This document shows, piece after piece, positions 1 through 6,104 of a DNA stretch of 43,266 nucleotides; the first letter of the stretch is position 1; each line of letters begins with the position of its first letter. The DNA is taken from assembly GCA_903854215.1 (NCBI GenBank), contig CAINVT010000069.1, positions 1 to 43,266 on the forward strand, read 5' to 3'. The translations under genes were made by a program, and so were the position numbers. The DNA is from an uncultured bacterium (GTDB lineage Bacteria; Patescibacteriota; Minisyncoccia; Phycocordibacterales; UBA2100). The notes beneath the pieces were generated by a model. It saw only the letters and a program-made list of their open reading frames with translations. It did not search any database and was not told the origin of the DNA.

Positions 1-61
1 GACGTGGCACAAAGGCGACTGTCACAAATAATGGGTACATTATTTGTGGAAGAGCCCTTAG
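1..61. repeat. 61-bp hairpin element, copy 1 (inverted relative to copy 2)
   Basis: This stretch is nearly identical to the reverse complement of 19317-19377, with only a few differences by eye. It folds on itself: CACAAATAATG at 23-33 pairs with CATTATTTGTG at 38-48 around a 4-nt loop. An outer arm (11-16 with 54-59) has one mismatch in this copy. It may extend left of the window. It could be a MITE/REP-like repeat, a bidirectional terminator or both; no transposase is attached. Confidence 0.8.
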
Positions 62-143
62 TTGCTTCAGATGATTTCCGGATGACAGTTCCGGCATTGT
101 GATATACTTCCCATACAAATTATTTGTTAAGCGCATGAGAAGT

Positions 144-389
144 ATGTCTACGCAACCAACTGTAACCATTTATTCGACCCCGTCCTGCCACTTTTGCCAT
201 GCGGCAAAAGATTTCTTCACTGAACATAACGTCACCTTTACCGACTTCAATGTAGCGACCGATCTCCCGAAGCGTCAGGAAATGGTGGAAAAGACCGGCC
301 AGATGGGCGTCCCCGTGATCGTCGTTGGTGACGAAGTCATCATCGGATTCAACGAGCCGCGATTACGTGAGGTGCTCGCGATTGCATAA
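144..389 (+). CDS. Glutaredoxin-like thiol-disulfide protein (YruB/NrdH type)
   Basis: A short cytoplasmic thioredoxin-fold protein of 81 residues from the ATG at 144; the frame is open from a GTG at 99, but the family fold begins near residue 6 of the shorter form. It shows the redox motif CHFC just after the first beta strand (VTIYSTPSC), the cis-proline segment GVPVIVV and a C-terminal helix that starts after the GFNEPRL segment. This matches the glutaredoxin/NrdH/YruB group, which reduces disulfides of ribonucleotide reductase or other partners. The partner here is unknown. A strong terminator follows directly. Confidence in the fold is high, in the physiological partner low. Confidence 0.88.
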   Translation: MSTQPTVTIYSTPSCHFCHAAKDFFTEHNVTFTDFNVATDLPKRQEMVEKTGQMGVPVIVVGDEVIIGFNEPRLREVLAIA

Positions 390-411
390 AAGACTTTCAG
401 TTTTGCTCGGA

Positions 412-444
412 GCCGCGTATGCTAGGATTGCATACGCGGCTTTT
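412..444 (+). terminator. Rho-independent terminator after the glutaredoxin-like gene
   Basis: A perfect 11-bp stem (GCCGCGTATGC at 412-422 with GCATACGCGGC at 430-440), a 7-nt loop and TTTT at 441-444. Confidence 0.9.
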
Positions 445-458
445 CGCGTAGTCCCATA

Positions 459-533
459 GCCCCCGTAGCTCAATGGATAGAGCAGTCGCGTCCTAAGCGA
501 GAGATGTAGGTTCGATTCCTACCGAGGGCACCA
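459..533 (+). tRNA. tRNA-Arg (anticodon CCT), CCA encoded
   Basis: A full cloverleaf can be drawn: acceptor GCCCCCG/CGAGGGC with one C-A mismatch, D arm GCTC/GAGC, anticodon loop GTCCTAA giving anticodon CCT (reads AGG), T arm GTAGG-TTCGATT-CCTAC, discriminator A and an encoded CCA at 531-533. The acceptor mismatch and a G-G at the top of the anticodon stem are slightly unusual. Confidence 0.95.
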
Positions 534-560
534 GTTAGATCGCATGATTAAGGTGTGTTG

Positions 561-589
561 TTGATAAGAGTTCGTAAGTTGGGTATTTT
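561..589 (+). promoter_or_regulatory. Promoter of the P-loop kinase-like gene
   Basis: TTGATA (561-566), a 17-nt spacer, then TATTTT (584-589). The -10 ends 8 nt before the ATG at 598, so the transcript would be leaderless or nearly so. Confidence 0.55.
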
Positions 590-597
590 GTGCTTCA

Positions 598-1116
598 ATG
601 CATTTGATGACTACTCTAGGTAGGAGGATTGCAATCGTCGGTGTAAGTGCTTCCGGAAAATCTTGGTTCGGACGTGCGCTTGCTGACAAGACAAAGCTCC
701 CATTAACCCACACGGACATGGTTATGTGGGAGCCTGGCTGGAACTACGTTGGAGATGAGAAAACAGTAAAAACACTCAAAGAGGTAAGTTCTAAGGAAAG
801 CTGGATTATCGAAGGTTACATAGATAAGGATGCTTTTGATGCAGTGCTGAACCAAACCAATTCTATAATTTATCTCGATTACGCTCGATACATACCTGCC
901 TTGAGATATATCAAGCGGTCGTTTATGCATCGTACGCACCCTCGACCAGAACTCAAGGGTAGTCCTGATACTTTCAGTTTTGAATTTCTGAAGCGCGTAT
1001 GGGATAAGCGCGAGGTTTATCACCTGAACAAGTTCTTCGAAAATATGTCGGCTCCAGAGAAGGTTATTAGGTTAAAGTCTCCCAAAGAGGCGTCGGATCT
1101 TGTTAAATCCATCTAG
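598..1116 (+). CDS. P-loop nucleoside/adenylate kinase-like protein
   Basis: A 172-residue protein with a Walker A loop (GVSASGKSWFG) near residues 14-24, followed by an Asp-containing segment (THTDMVMWEPGW) and a hydrophobic strand ending in Asp (SIIYLDY) that resembles a Walker B. The layout is that of small P-loop kinases, including proteins annotated as DNA topology modulation protein FlaR or adenylate-kinase-like. The phosphate acceptor cannot be told from sequence. The start at 598 is preferred because a -35/-10 pair sits just upstream; a second Met lies three codons on. It stands alone between tRNA-Arg and a small membrane-protein gene. Confidence 0.75.
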   Translation: MHLMTTLGRRIAIVGVSASGKSWFGRALADKTKLPLTHTDMVMWEPGWNYVGDEKTVKTLKEVSSKESWIIEGYIDKDAFDAVLNQTNSIIYLDYARYIPALRYIKRSFMHRTHPRPELKGSPDTFSFEFLKRVWDKREVYHLNKFFENMSAPEKVIRLKSPKEASDLVKSI

Positions 1117-1159
1117 TCCGAACAGCACACGTTGATAGTAATGGTATAATCTGGTCCAT

Positions 1160-1492
1160 ATGGATCCAAATATTCAGAATGAAGTGCGCGAGATGTTGCG
1201 TCTTACCCGTGAGAACAACGAGATGTTGCACCACATGCGGCGCAACGCCTTCCTTGGCGGCCTTATCAAATTCATCCTGTATGCAGCGTTCCTGCTCGCA
1301 CCGATTTGGTTCTATATGACGTATTTGAGCGGTTCGATGAATACGCTCATCAATGACCTCAATAAGATACAGGGGACGACGACTGCGGCGCAGACGCAAC
1401 TCTCCGGGTTTCAGAATGTGATCAAAAGCATCGAGTCGCATCTGCCGAGCTTCATGCAAACACCGACGGCTACGAGTTCGACCGCTCAATAG
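1160..1492 (+). CDS. Small single-span membrane protein with N-terminal coiled-coil
   Basis: A 110-residue protein of unknown function. It begins with a charged helix rich in Met, Leu, Glu and Asn, carries one hydrophobic span at about residues 35-56, and ends in a soluble Thr/Ser-rich tail. It resembles the 83-residue protein on the opposite strand at 3236-3487 in design (polar coiled helix, then membrane span) and is of a kind common in CPR genomes. A TATAAT box at 1145-1150 ends 9 nt before the ATG and no Shine-Dalgarno is visible, which supports this start and a leaderless message. Confidence 0.7.
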   Translation: MDPNIQNEVREMLRLTRENNEMLHHMRRNAFLGGLIKFILYAAFLLAPIWFYMTYLSGSMNTLINDLNKIQGTTTAAQTQLSGFQNVIKSIESHLPSFMQTPTATSSTAQ

Positions 1493-1518
1493 TTCGGGCG
1501 TGGTAGAATAGGAAATCT

Positions 1519-2139
1519 ATGGACATGGACAAGGACACTCAAAATATCTCAAAAAACCTCGATTTCATCATCGAGCACATGGCGACGAAGGAGAATGTCG
1601 TCAAGCTTCGTACAGAGGTGAAAAAGGATATTGGGGATCTTCGCACGGAAGTGAAAAAGGATATTGGGAAGCTTCGTACGGAAGTGAAGAAAGATACTGT
1701 TAAACTTCGTACGGAAGTTAAGAAGGATATTGGGGATCTTCGTACAGAAGTGAAAAAGGATATTGGTGATCTTCGTACGGAGTTGAAGGGGGATATTGTC
1801 GAGCTTCGCACGGAAGTGAAGAAGGATATTGGGGAGCTTCGTACAGAAGTGAAAAAGGATATTGGGGAGCTTCGTATGGAGTTGAAAGGAGATATTATCG
1901 AACTGCGTACAGAATTGACGGGAGAGATCGACAGCGTAAATGCAAGTATTGGTGGTCTGAAAATGGACATTGCCGAACTCAAGGTTGGTTTGAAATCGGT
2001 TGAAAGTAAAGTATCAGGTATCGACAAGCGGCTCGATATCGAGTCTGGACATCGTGACGATCTGAAGATTCCGTTACGAGTCATAGATCTGGAGACGAAG
2101 GTGTTCGGAAAGTCGCGCGAGCCCGAAGTTTCTGTATAA
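1519..2139 (+). CDS. Hendecad-repeat coiled-coil protein
   Basis: A 206-residue protein whose residues 30-139 are ten tandem 11-residue units with consensus LRTEVKKDIGD. Eleven-residue (hendecad) periodicity is typical of long, slightly right-handed coiled coils. After the repeats comes a less regular helical region and a short tail. There is no signal peptide or membrane span. The function is unknown; a scaffold or partner-binding rod is the likely class. TAGAAT at 1504-1509 ends 9 nt before the ATG, so the message is probably leaderless. Copy number is likely to vary between strains because the DNA repeats are very similar. Confidence 0.75.
   Translation: MDMDKDTQNISKNLDFIIEHMATKENVVKLRTEVKKDIGDLRTEVKKDIGKLRTEVKKDTVKLRTEVKKDIGDLRTEVKKDIGDLRTELKGDIVELRTEVKKDIGELRTEVKKDIGELRMELKGDIIELRTELTGEIDSVNASIGGLKMDIAELKVGLKSVESKVSGIDKRLDIESGHRDDLKIPLRVIDLETKVFGKSREPEVSV
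1606..1935 (+). repeat. Ten tandem 33-bp repeats within the coiled-coil gene
   Basis: In-frame 33-bp units, each encoding one 11-residue hendecad. Neighbouring units are highly similar in DNA as well as protein, which points to expansion by slippage or unequal recombination. Confidence 0.9.
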
Positions 2140-2193
2140 AAAATAAGATTTTGAGGCATTGCATAGTTGTACCAACGAGCGTACAATGAGTAT

Positions 2194-2892
2194 ATGAATA
2201 CAAGACGTGTTCAAGCACACGATTTGCGGTTGCGGGGAATGAGCTACAATGAAATACGATTGAAGTTGGGCGTCCCTAAATCGACACTCTCCTCGTGGTT
2301 ACGTGATGTGCCATTACCGGAAGAGGCGAAAGGTCGGATCGATGAGAAAAGCCGGCTAGGTGTGGTCAATGGGCTGATTAAGCGAAATAAAGAACAAACA
2401 TCACGTGCGCAAGAGAAGGCCAGAGCGATTCGTGATGGTGCGGCTCGTGAGATACATGCGCATGTACGAAACAATCTTTCCCTCATAGGTATCGTTTTAT
2501 ATTGGGCGGAAGGATACAAGAGATTGCGGGTGACCAATGGTATTGAGCGTACGGGACATGCAATCAGTTTTGTGAACGCGGATCCGGAAGCAGTACGAAT
2601 ATTCGTTCGTTTTCTTATCGAAGTGTTACATGTTGATAAGGAAGACATTCGCATCAATATGAGATTGTATAAGACAATAGATGAACAGGGTGCGAAAAAA
2701 TACTGGCAGAAGGTGACAAGTCTTTCGGATATGAATTTCCGAAGCAAGACAACGTACCTGGTCAGTGGCGCGAGCAAAGGTAAACGACCCATTAACAGAC
2801 TTCCATACGGTACCCTGCAGGTAGAAGTCTATGATACCGAGAAATTTCATAGACTCTTAGGTTTGATTGAAGGAGTGAAGAAAAGTTGGTAG
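2194..2892 (+). CDS. HTH protein of a CPR-common family, function unknown
   Basis: A 232-residue protein. Its N-terminus is a helix-turn-helix (RLRGMSYNEIRLKLG followed by PKSTLSSWLRD), like resolvase or transposase-type HTH modules. A basic helical linker follows, then a conserved-looking domain with GIVLYWAEGYK, an NADPEAVRIFVRFL segment and a C-terminal YGTLQVEVYDTE strand. I recall similar HTH plus YWxEG proteins in many CPR genomes, sometimes annotated as hypothetical or homing-endonuclease-like; I cannot confirm a catalytic role. TACAAT at 2182-2187 ends 6 nt before the ATG. It lies directly upstream of tRNA-Phe. Confidence 0.7.
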   Translation: MNTRRVQAHDLRLRGMSYNEIRLKLGVPKSTLSSWLRDVPLPEEAKGRIDEKSRLGVVNGLIKRNKEQTSRAQEKARAIRDGAAREIHAHVRNNLSLIGIVLYWAEGYKRLRVTNGIERTGHAISFVNADPEAVRIFVRFLIEVLHVDKEDIRINMRLYKTIDEQGAKKYWQKVTSLSDMNFRSKTTYLVSGASKGKRPINRLPYGTLQVEVYDTEKFHRLLGLIEGVKKSW

Positions 2893-2906
2893 TATGCATA
2901 TGTTCT

Positions 2907-2979
2907 GCTTGGGTAGCTCAGCTGGTAGAGCGCGTCCCTGAAGAGGATGAGGTCCCCGGTTCGATCCCGGGCCCAAGCA
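2907..2979 (+). tRNA. tRNA-Phe (anticodon GAA), CCA not encoded
   Basis: A complete cloverleaf with a perfect GCTTGGG/CCCAAGC acceptor, anticodon loop CTGAAGA (GAA), T arm CCCGG-TTCGATC-CCGGG and discriminator A at 2979. The next bases are CCG, so the terminal CCA must be added after transcription, unlike the tRNA-Arg in this window. Confidence 0.96.
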
Positions 2980-2981
2980 CC

Positions 2982-3222
2982 GAACGTAGTGAGATGATTG
3001 GGGTCGGGATAGGGAGGGGGTCGGGGAACGGGAGTTCCCCGCGCAGGAAGGTGAGGGTGCGGATTAAGGAGCACCCGCAAGACTTTGCGAGCCGCTTGCG
3101 GCCGCAAAGTGTACAGCTTCTGTAAGAAGTGGGAAAACGTGGGCTACCGATTTGCCTGCGCTTGCGCAGTTGCAAATCGAAGTACCCTTGCGGTATTTCC
3201 CAAGACCTGGGGCCCAAGCACA
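2982..3222 (+). other. Hairpin-rich non-coding tail of tRNA-Phe with a copy of the tRNA 3' end
   Basis: No convincing gene lies in this 240-bp stretch, but it is full of self-complementary arms. There is a 29-nt hairpin at 3082-3110 (ACTTTGCG paired with CGCAAAGT, inner arm GCCGC/GCGGC) and a 32-nt hairpin at 3148-3179 (CGATTTGC with GCAAATCG, inner arm CTGCGC/GCGCAG). An enclosing arm joins TGGGAAA 3130-3136 to TTTCCCA 3196-3202. Several hairpin tips share CTTGCG. GGGCCCAAGCAC near 3210-3222 repeats the last 12 nt of the tRNA-Phe body. It could be a structured RNA, a clustered palindrome repeat, or the remains of an integration at the tRNA. Confidence 0.6.
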
Positions 3223-3235
3223 AACGAAATAAATT

Positions 3236-3487
3236 CTATTGCTGGCTTGTCGTCGCGGGGGTCGGGCGATTGAGGAAACCGTGCATATAGGGTGCGCGTT
3301 GCAGGATCGGCAAGAAGGCGCTCGCGAGTATTGAGGCGAGGATCGTTGAACCGATGACGAACCCGACACCATAGACGAGTGCAGCGGTAAAAATGTGCCG
3401 CCAAGAATTCTGCCGCGCTATCTTTTCGTTCAGACTTTCGAGTTGATCAATGATCTGTTTGTGCTGTTCGGGTGTCATTTCTTGCAT
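3236..3487 (-). CDS. Small membrane protein with N-terminal coiled-coil
   Basis: An 83-residue protein: a polar helical N-terminus (QHKQIIDQLESLNEKIARQ), then a long hydrophobic stretch at about residues 32-60 that could be one long or two short spans, then a short Pro/Thr/Ser tail. Function unknown. It resembles the protein at 1160-1492 in design. On the minus strand a TATAAT box (plus positions 3499-3504) ends 11 nt before the ATG. It is in the same orientation as the exonuclease and hisS but has its own promoter. Confidence 0.68.
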   Translation of the reverse strand: MQEMTPEQHKQIIDQLESLNEKIARQNSWRHIFTAALVYGVGFVIGSTILASILASAFLPILQRAPYMHGFLNRPTPATTSQQ

Positions 3488-3499
3488 ATTATTTTCTTA

Positions 3500-4078
3500 T
3501 TATAATCCTAACGTAAATGTCATCGGCGCACTCGTTTTGACAAGCCACTTGGAAGTGTCGAGCTTGATATCGCGTAGTTTGCCGAGCTCCTTATATTTTA
3601 AGACATTATTCTTCATCGCGTAATCAAAAAGATCGCGCGTCAGCTTCACATCTTGGATGCAGTATTCGCGGACTTTTTCTACTTCGCCGTTTCGCCACCA
3701 GACGACCGACTGCCCGCCCTTACCGTCGAGCTTCTTGTCGTTCAACGTGCCTTCAGCCAAGGTGTCGAGCTTGAGCCGGCGACCGATCACACCTTGTACT
3801 TCTTTCATAAGATCGAGACTTTTGATCTTGGAGAGATCGCCGGGATAATATTTGTTCAAAAGGGGAATATCGAAATGATCGGAGTTGTAGCCAATGAGAA
3901 GATCGGCTCGTTCGAGAATCGGCCACAATTTCGGCAGTTCATCCACGAGATAGCTCGAATACTCACCGGTCTCGGAATCATGGATGCAGACGATCGCTAT
4001 GGTGAGATCGGCGGGATCATTGGATCCCGTATCGGTGATCCAGTTGGCTGTTTCAATATCAAAGGTGATCGCGCGCAT
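3500..4078 (-). CDS. DEDDy-type 3'-5' exonuclease domain protein
   Basis: A 192-residue RNase H-fold protein resembling the stand-alone exonuclease domain of family B DNA polymerases. Exo I is FDIET near residues 6-10, Exo II is IGYNSDHFDIPLL near residues 62-74, and Exo III is YCIQDVKLT near residues 139-147, supplying the four acidic metal ligands and the Tyr typical of DEDDy enzymes. It probably removes nucleotides from single-stranded 3' ends of DNA or RNA. No polymerase is fused or adjacent. The -10 signal upstream is unclear; the start was chosen because the fold begins at the first residues. Confidence 0.85.
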   Translation of the reverse strand: MRAITFDIETANWITDTGSNDPADLTIAIVCIHDSETGEYSSYLVDELPKLWPILERADLLIGYNSDHFDIPLLNKYYPGDLSKIKSLDLMKEVQGVIGRRLKLDTLAEGTLNDKKLDGKGGQSVVWWRNGEVEKVREYCIQDVKLTRDLFDYAMKNNVLKYKELGKLRDIKLDTSKWLVKTSAPMTFTLGL

Positions 4079-4083
4079 ACATG

Positions 4084-4118
4084 AGGTTCTAGGGACTAGT
4101 TGCTAGGGGCTAGACAAT
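4084..4118. repeat. CTAG-rich spacer downstream of hisS
   Basis: Several closely spaced CTAG tetranucleotides (TTCTAGGGACTAG, GCTAGGGGCTAG). They are the complement-type counterpart of the CTAGCCC array on the other side of hisS at 5506-5545. Confidence 0.6.
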
Positions 4119-4165
4119 ACATAATACTGCATTCTTGGTTTTTCCTAGAAGCTATTCACTCGCAT

Positions 4166-5425
4166 CTAATCCAAGGAACTAAAGAGATGCTCCGCGATGC
4201 GGTCAGCAGCGAGTGTTGTTTCTGCTCCAGATGCAAGGTTCTTGATCGTATAGCGGCCGCTGTCGCGCTCCTGTGTGCCGATAGCAATGACGAAGGGAAT
4301 CTTCATTTTGTCGGCTTGGCGCACTTGATCGCCGATGCGCTTGCCGGAAATATTGACGGCGACGGTGATGTCTTCACGTCGCAAGTCCTGCGCGAGACGC
4401 TGTGCATGCGGCATGGCGCTCTCGTCGACGACGCAGAGCATAAGCTCGGTCGCCGGTGCATAGGCGGGAATCAGATTGTGGCTTTCGAGAAAATCGCGCG
4501 CCGTCACATCGCCCATTGCGAAGCCGACGGCCGGGATCGGGTCACCGCCAAAAAGTGAGAGAAGATTGTCATAGCGACCGCCACCCATCATGGCACGGCG
4601 ATTGCCTTCGGCTGTGTCGAAAACCTCGAACACCATGCCGGTGTAGTAATCGAATCCGCGCGTGATCTTCGTGTCGACGATCATGTTAGCAACCCCCATA
4701 TGCGCAAGTTCGACGCGCAATGCTTCGAGATATGCGGTCGAGGTCGTGCGGTCGAGGTGATCGATCAGAGTGTCGGCCGCTGAGCTATCGATAATTTTTG
4801 AGAGCTCACCTTTGAAATCGTCGATCTTTGCGCGACGGTCCAAAAGCCGTGTGATCTCGGCACGTTTGTCCGTTTCGATATTCACGGTGTCATAGATCGT
4901 ATCAAGAATGCGGCGATCGGAGACGCGGATTTCAAAAGCGCTTTCTTCCGCTCCAAGACCCCTCATGAGCGCGTGAGCAATCGCGATGATTTCAGCATCG
5001 GCAGCGACACCGGACACACCGATGAGATCAGTATTGAGTTGCCAGAACTCGCGCACGCGTCCGTGTTGGGGGCGTTCGTAGCGGAAGAAATTTTGCACCG
5101 AATACCAGCGAGCAGGGAAGGGAATCTCACGTGATCGCGCTGCGATCATGCGCGCGACCGTCGGCGTCATTTCGGGGCGGAGTGAGACCTCGCGATCGCC
5201 ACGATCGATAAAGGTGTAGGTCTGTTCGTTAACGATCTCTTCAGACGTTTTTGAACGGTAGAGCTCGGCACTTTCAAGAATCGAGGCGTTGTACTCTTCG
5301 TAACCGAAAAGTTCGCACACACGTTCCATGTGTTCGAAGATATAGCGTTGTATGAATTGATCCTCCGGATAGAAATCGCGAACACCTTTATAGGGTTCCG
5401 TTGAGACTTTGTCGCCTTTTGCCAT
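4166..5425 (-). CDS. hisS: Histidyl-tRNA synthetase
   Basis: A 419-residue class II aminoacyl-tRNA synthetase that charges tRNA-His with histidine using ATP in the cytoplasm. Visible hallmarks are the N-terminal GVRDFYPED, the class II motif 2 region (RWYSVQNFFRYERPQHGR, then EFWQLNTDLIG), the histidine-specific GFDYYTGMVFEVFD and the motif 3 region GGGRYDNL; a C-terminal anticodon-binding domain follows from about residue 325. Length fits the family. On the minus strand a TATACT box (plus 5433-5438) ends 7 nt before the ATG with no Shine-Dalgarno, so it is likely leaderless. CTAG-rich repeats flank it on both sides. Confidence 0.97.
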   Translation of the reverse strand: MAKGDKVSTEPYKGVRDFYPEDQFIQRYIFEHMERVCELFGYEEYNASILESAELYRSKTSEEIVNEQTYTFIDRGDREVSLRPEMTPTVARMIAARSREIPFPARWYSVQNFFRYERPQHGRVREFWQLNTDLIGVSGVAADAEIIAIAHALMRGLGAEESAFEIRVSDRRILDTIYDTVNIETDKRAEITRLLDRRAKIDDFKGELSKIIDSSAADTLIDHLDRTTSTAYLEALRVELAHMGVANMIVDTKITRGFDYYTGMVFEVFDTAEGNRRAMMGGGRYDNLLSLFGGDPIPAVGFAMGDVTARDFLESHNLIPAYAPATELMLCVVDESAMPHAQRLAQDLRREDITVAVNISGKRIGDQVRQADKMKIPFVIAIGTQERDSGRYTIKNLASGAETTLAADRIAEHLFSSLD

Positions 5426-5505
5426 GGGAGCTAGTATATAGCCACGAGCTTCGAGTGGCTAGCTGCTAGCTTCTAGTTAGTCCAATAAAGCGATTACATA
5501 ATTTC

Positions 5506-5545
5506 CTAGCCCCTAGCCCCTAGCCCCTAGCCCCTAGCAGCTAGC
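5506..5545. repeat. CTAGCCC heptamer array
   Basis: Four exact tandem copies of CTAGCCC (5506-5533) followed by CTAGCAG and CTAGCG, lying between divergent hisS and the SET gene. More CTAG-type motifs occur at 5456-5480. CTAG is usually a scarce tetramer in bacteria, so the clustering is notable. Confidence 0.85.
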
Positions 5546-5567
5546 GCCATGGTATACTCTCGTGTCT

Positions 5568-5999
5568 ATGAAAAAAGAAACATCAGCGCGCACAACCGAC
5601 CCGCGTTTCGTCGTGAAGAAGTCCGGTCCCGGCAAAGGGCAGGGACTGTATGCGGTCGCGGCTATCAAGAAAGGGGACTTTATCCTCGAATATGTCGGAA
5701 AGAAAATTCCTACTTCGCTCGCCGATACGTTGGCTACGCGATATCTTTTCGAGATCGACAGTGACTGGACCATCGACGGTTCGGAACGATCCAATCAGGC
5801 TCGCTATATCAACCACTCATGCGATCCGAATTGCGAAGTCTATATCGAAAAGGGCCGCATCATGATCTATGCTATCAAGAACATCTCGGCAGGCGGCGAG
5901 CTCAGTTACGATTACGGCGAGGAATATTTCGACGAATTCCTCAAACCGGTCGGCTGCCGCTGTGCGAGCAAAAAGTGTCGTGAGCCGGCGAAGGAATGA
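5568..5999 (+). CDS. SET-domain protein lysine methyltransferase with post-SET motif
   Basis: A compact 143-residue SET protein that would transfer methyl groups from S-adenosylmethionine to lysine side chains of an unknown protein. It has the SAM-binding GPGKGQGLYA near the N-terminus, the pseudoknot motif YINHSCDPN, the catalytic ELSYDYGEEY and a C-terminal post-SET cysteine cluster (CRCASKKCRE) that with the Cys of NHSC can bind zinc. TATACT at 5553-5558 ends 9 nt before the ATG; a GTG two codons earlier (5562) is possible. Two truncated copies of its 3' half follow at 7228-7482 and 8488-8718. This is the only complete copy and may have acted as an integration target. Confidence 0.9.
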   Translation: MKKETSARTTDPRFVVKKSGPGKGQGLYAVAAIKKGDFILEYVGKKIPTSLADTLATRYLFEIDSDWTIDGSERSNQARYINHSCDPNCEVYIEKGRIMIYAIKNISAGGELSYDYGEEYFDEFLKPVGCRCASKKCREPAKE

Positions 6000-6053
6000 T
6001 TGATATGGGAACCGTTGTCGTTTGTTTTCCACAATCGCAACAAATCAGTTTGG

Positions 6054-6081
6054 TTGAATCGTATCATTATGCTAGTATAAT
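6054..6081 (+). promoter_or_regulatory. Promoter of the Fic gene
   Basis: TTGAAT (6054-6059), a 16-nt spacer and TATAAT (6076-6081), close to the sigma-70 consensus, 24 nt upstream of the ATG at 6105. Confidence 0.75.
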
Positions 6082-6099
6082 CGTATCAATTTGATACGA
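6081..6099. promoter_or_regulatory. Palindromic operator overlapping the Fic promoter
   Basis: A perfect inverted repeat TCGTATCAA-T-TTGATACGA that begins at the last base of the -10 box and covers the expected start point. A further half site CGTATCA lies at 6060-6066 between -35 and -10. The position fits repression, perhaps by the winged-helix domain of the Fic protein itself. Confidence 0.65.
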
Positions 6100-6104
6100 A
6101 AAAT

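Noticed and set aside
1606-1935. Regular 33-bp repeats considered as a CRISPR array
   Set aside because: The units are directly adjacent with no unique spacers and are in frame in a coiled-coil gene.
1539-2186. 215-residue open frame antisense to the coiled-coil gene
   Set aside because: It mirrors the 33-bp repeats (SPISFFTSVRR units) and has no start signal; the plus-strand hendecad protein explains the region.
2982-3222. RNase P RNA, tmRNA or a group I intron as explanations for the hairpin region
   Set aside because: No RNase P P4 consensus, no tmRNA tag frame or tRNA-like 5' half, and the tRNA-Phe is uninterrupted. Left as an unassigned structured region.
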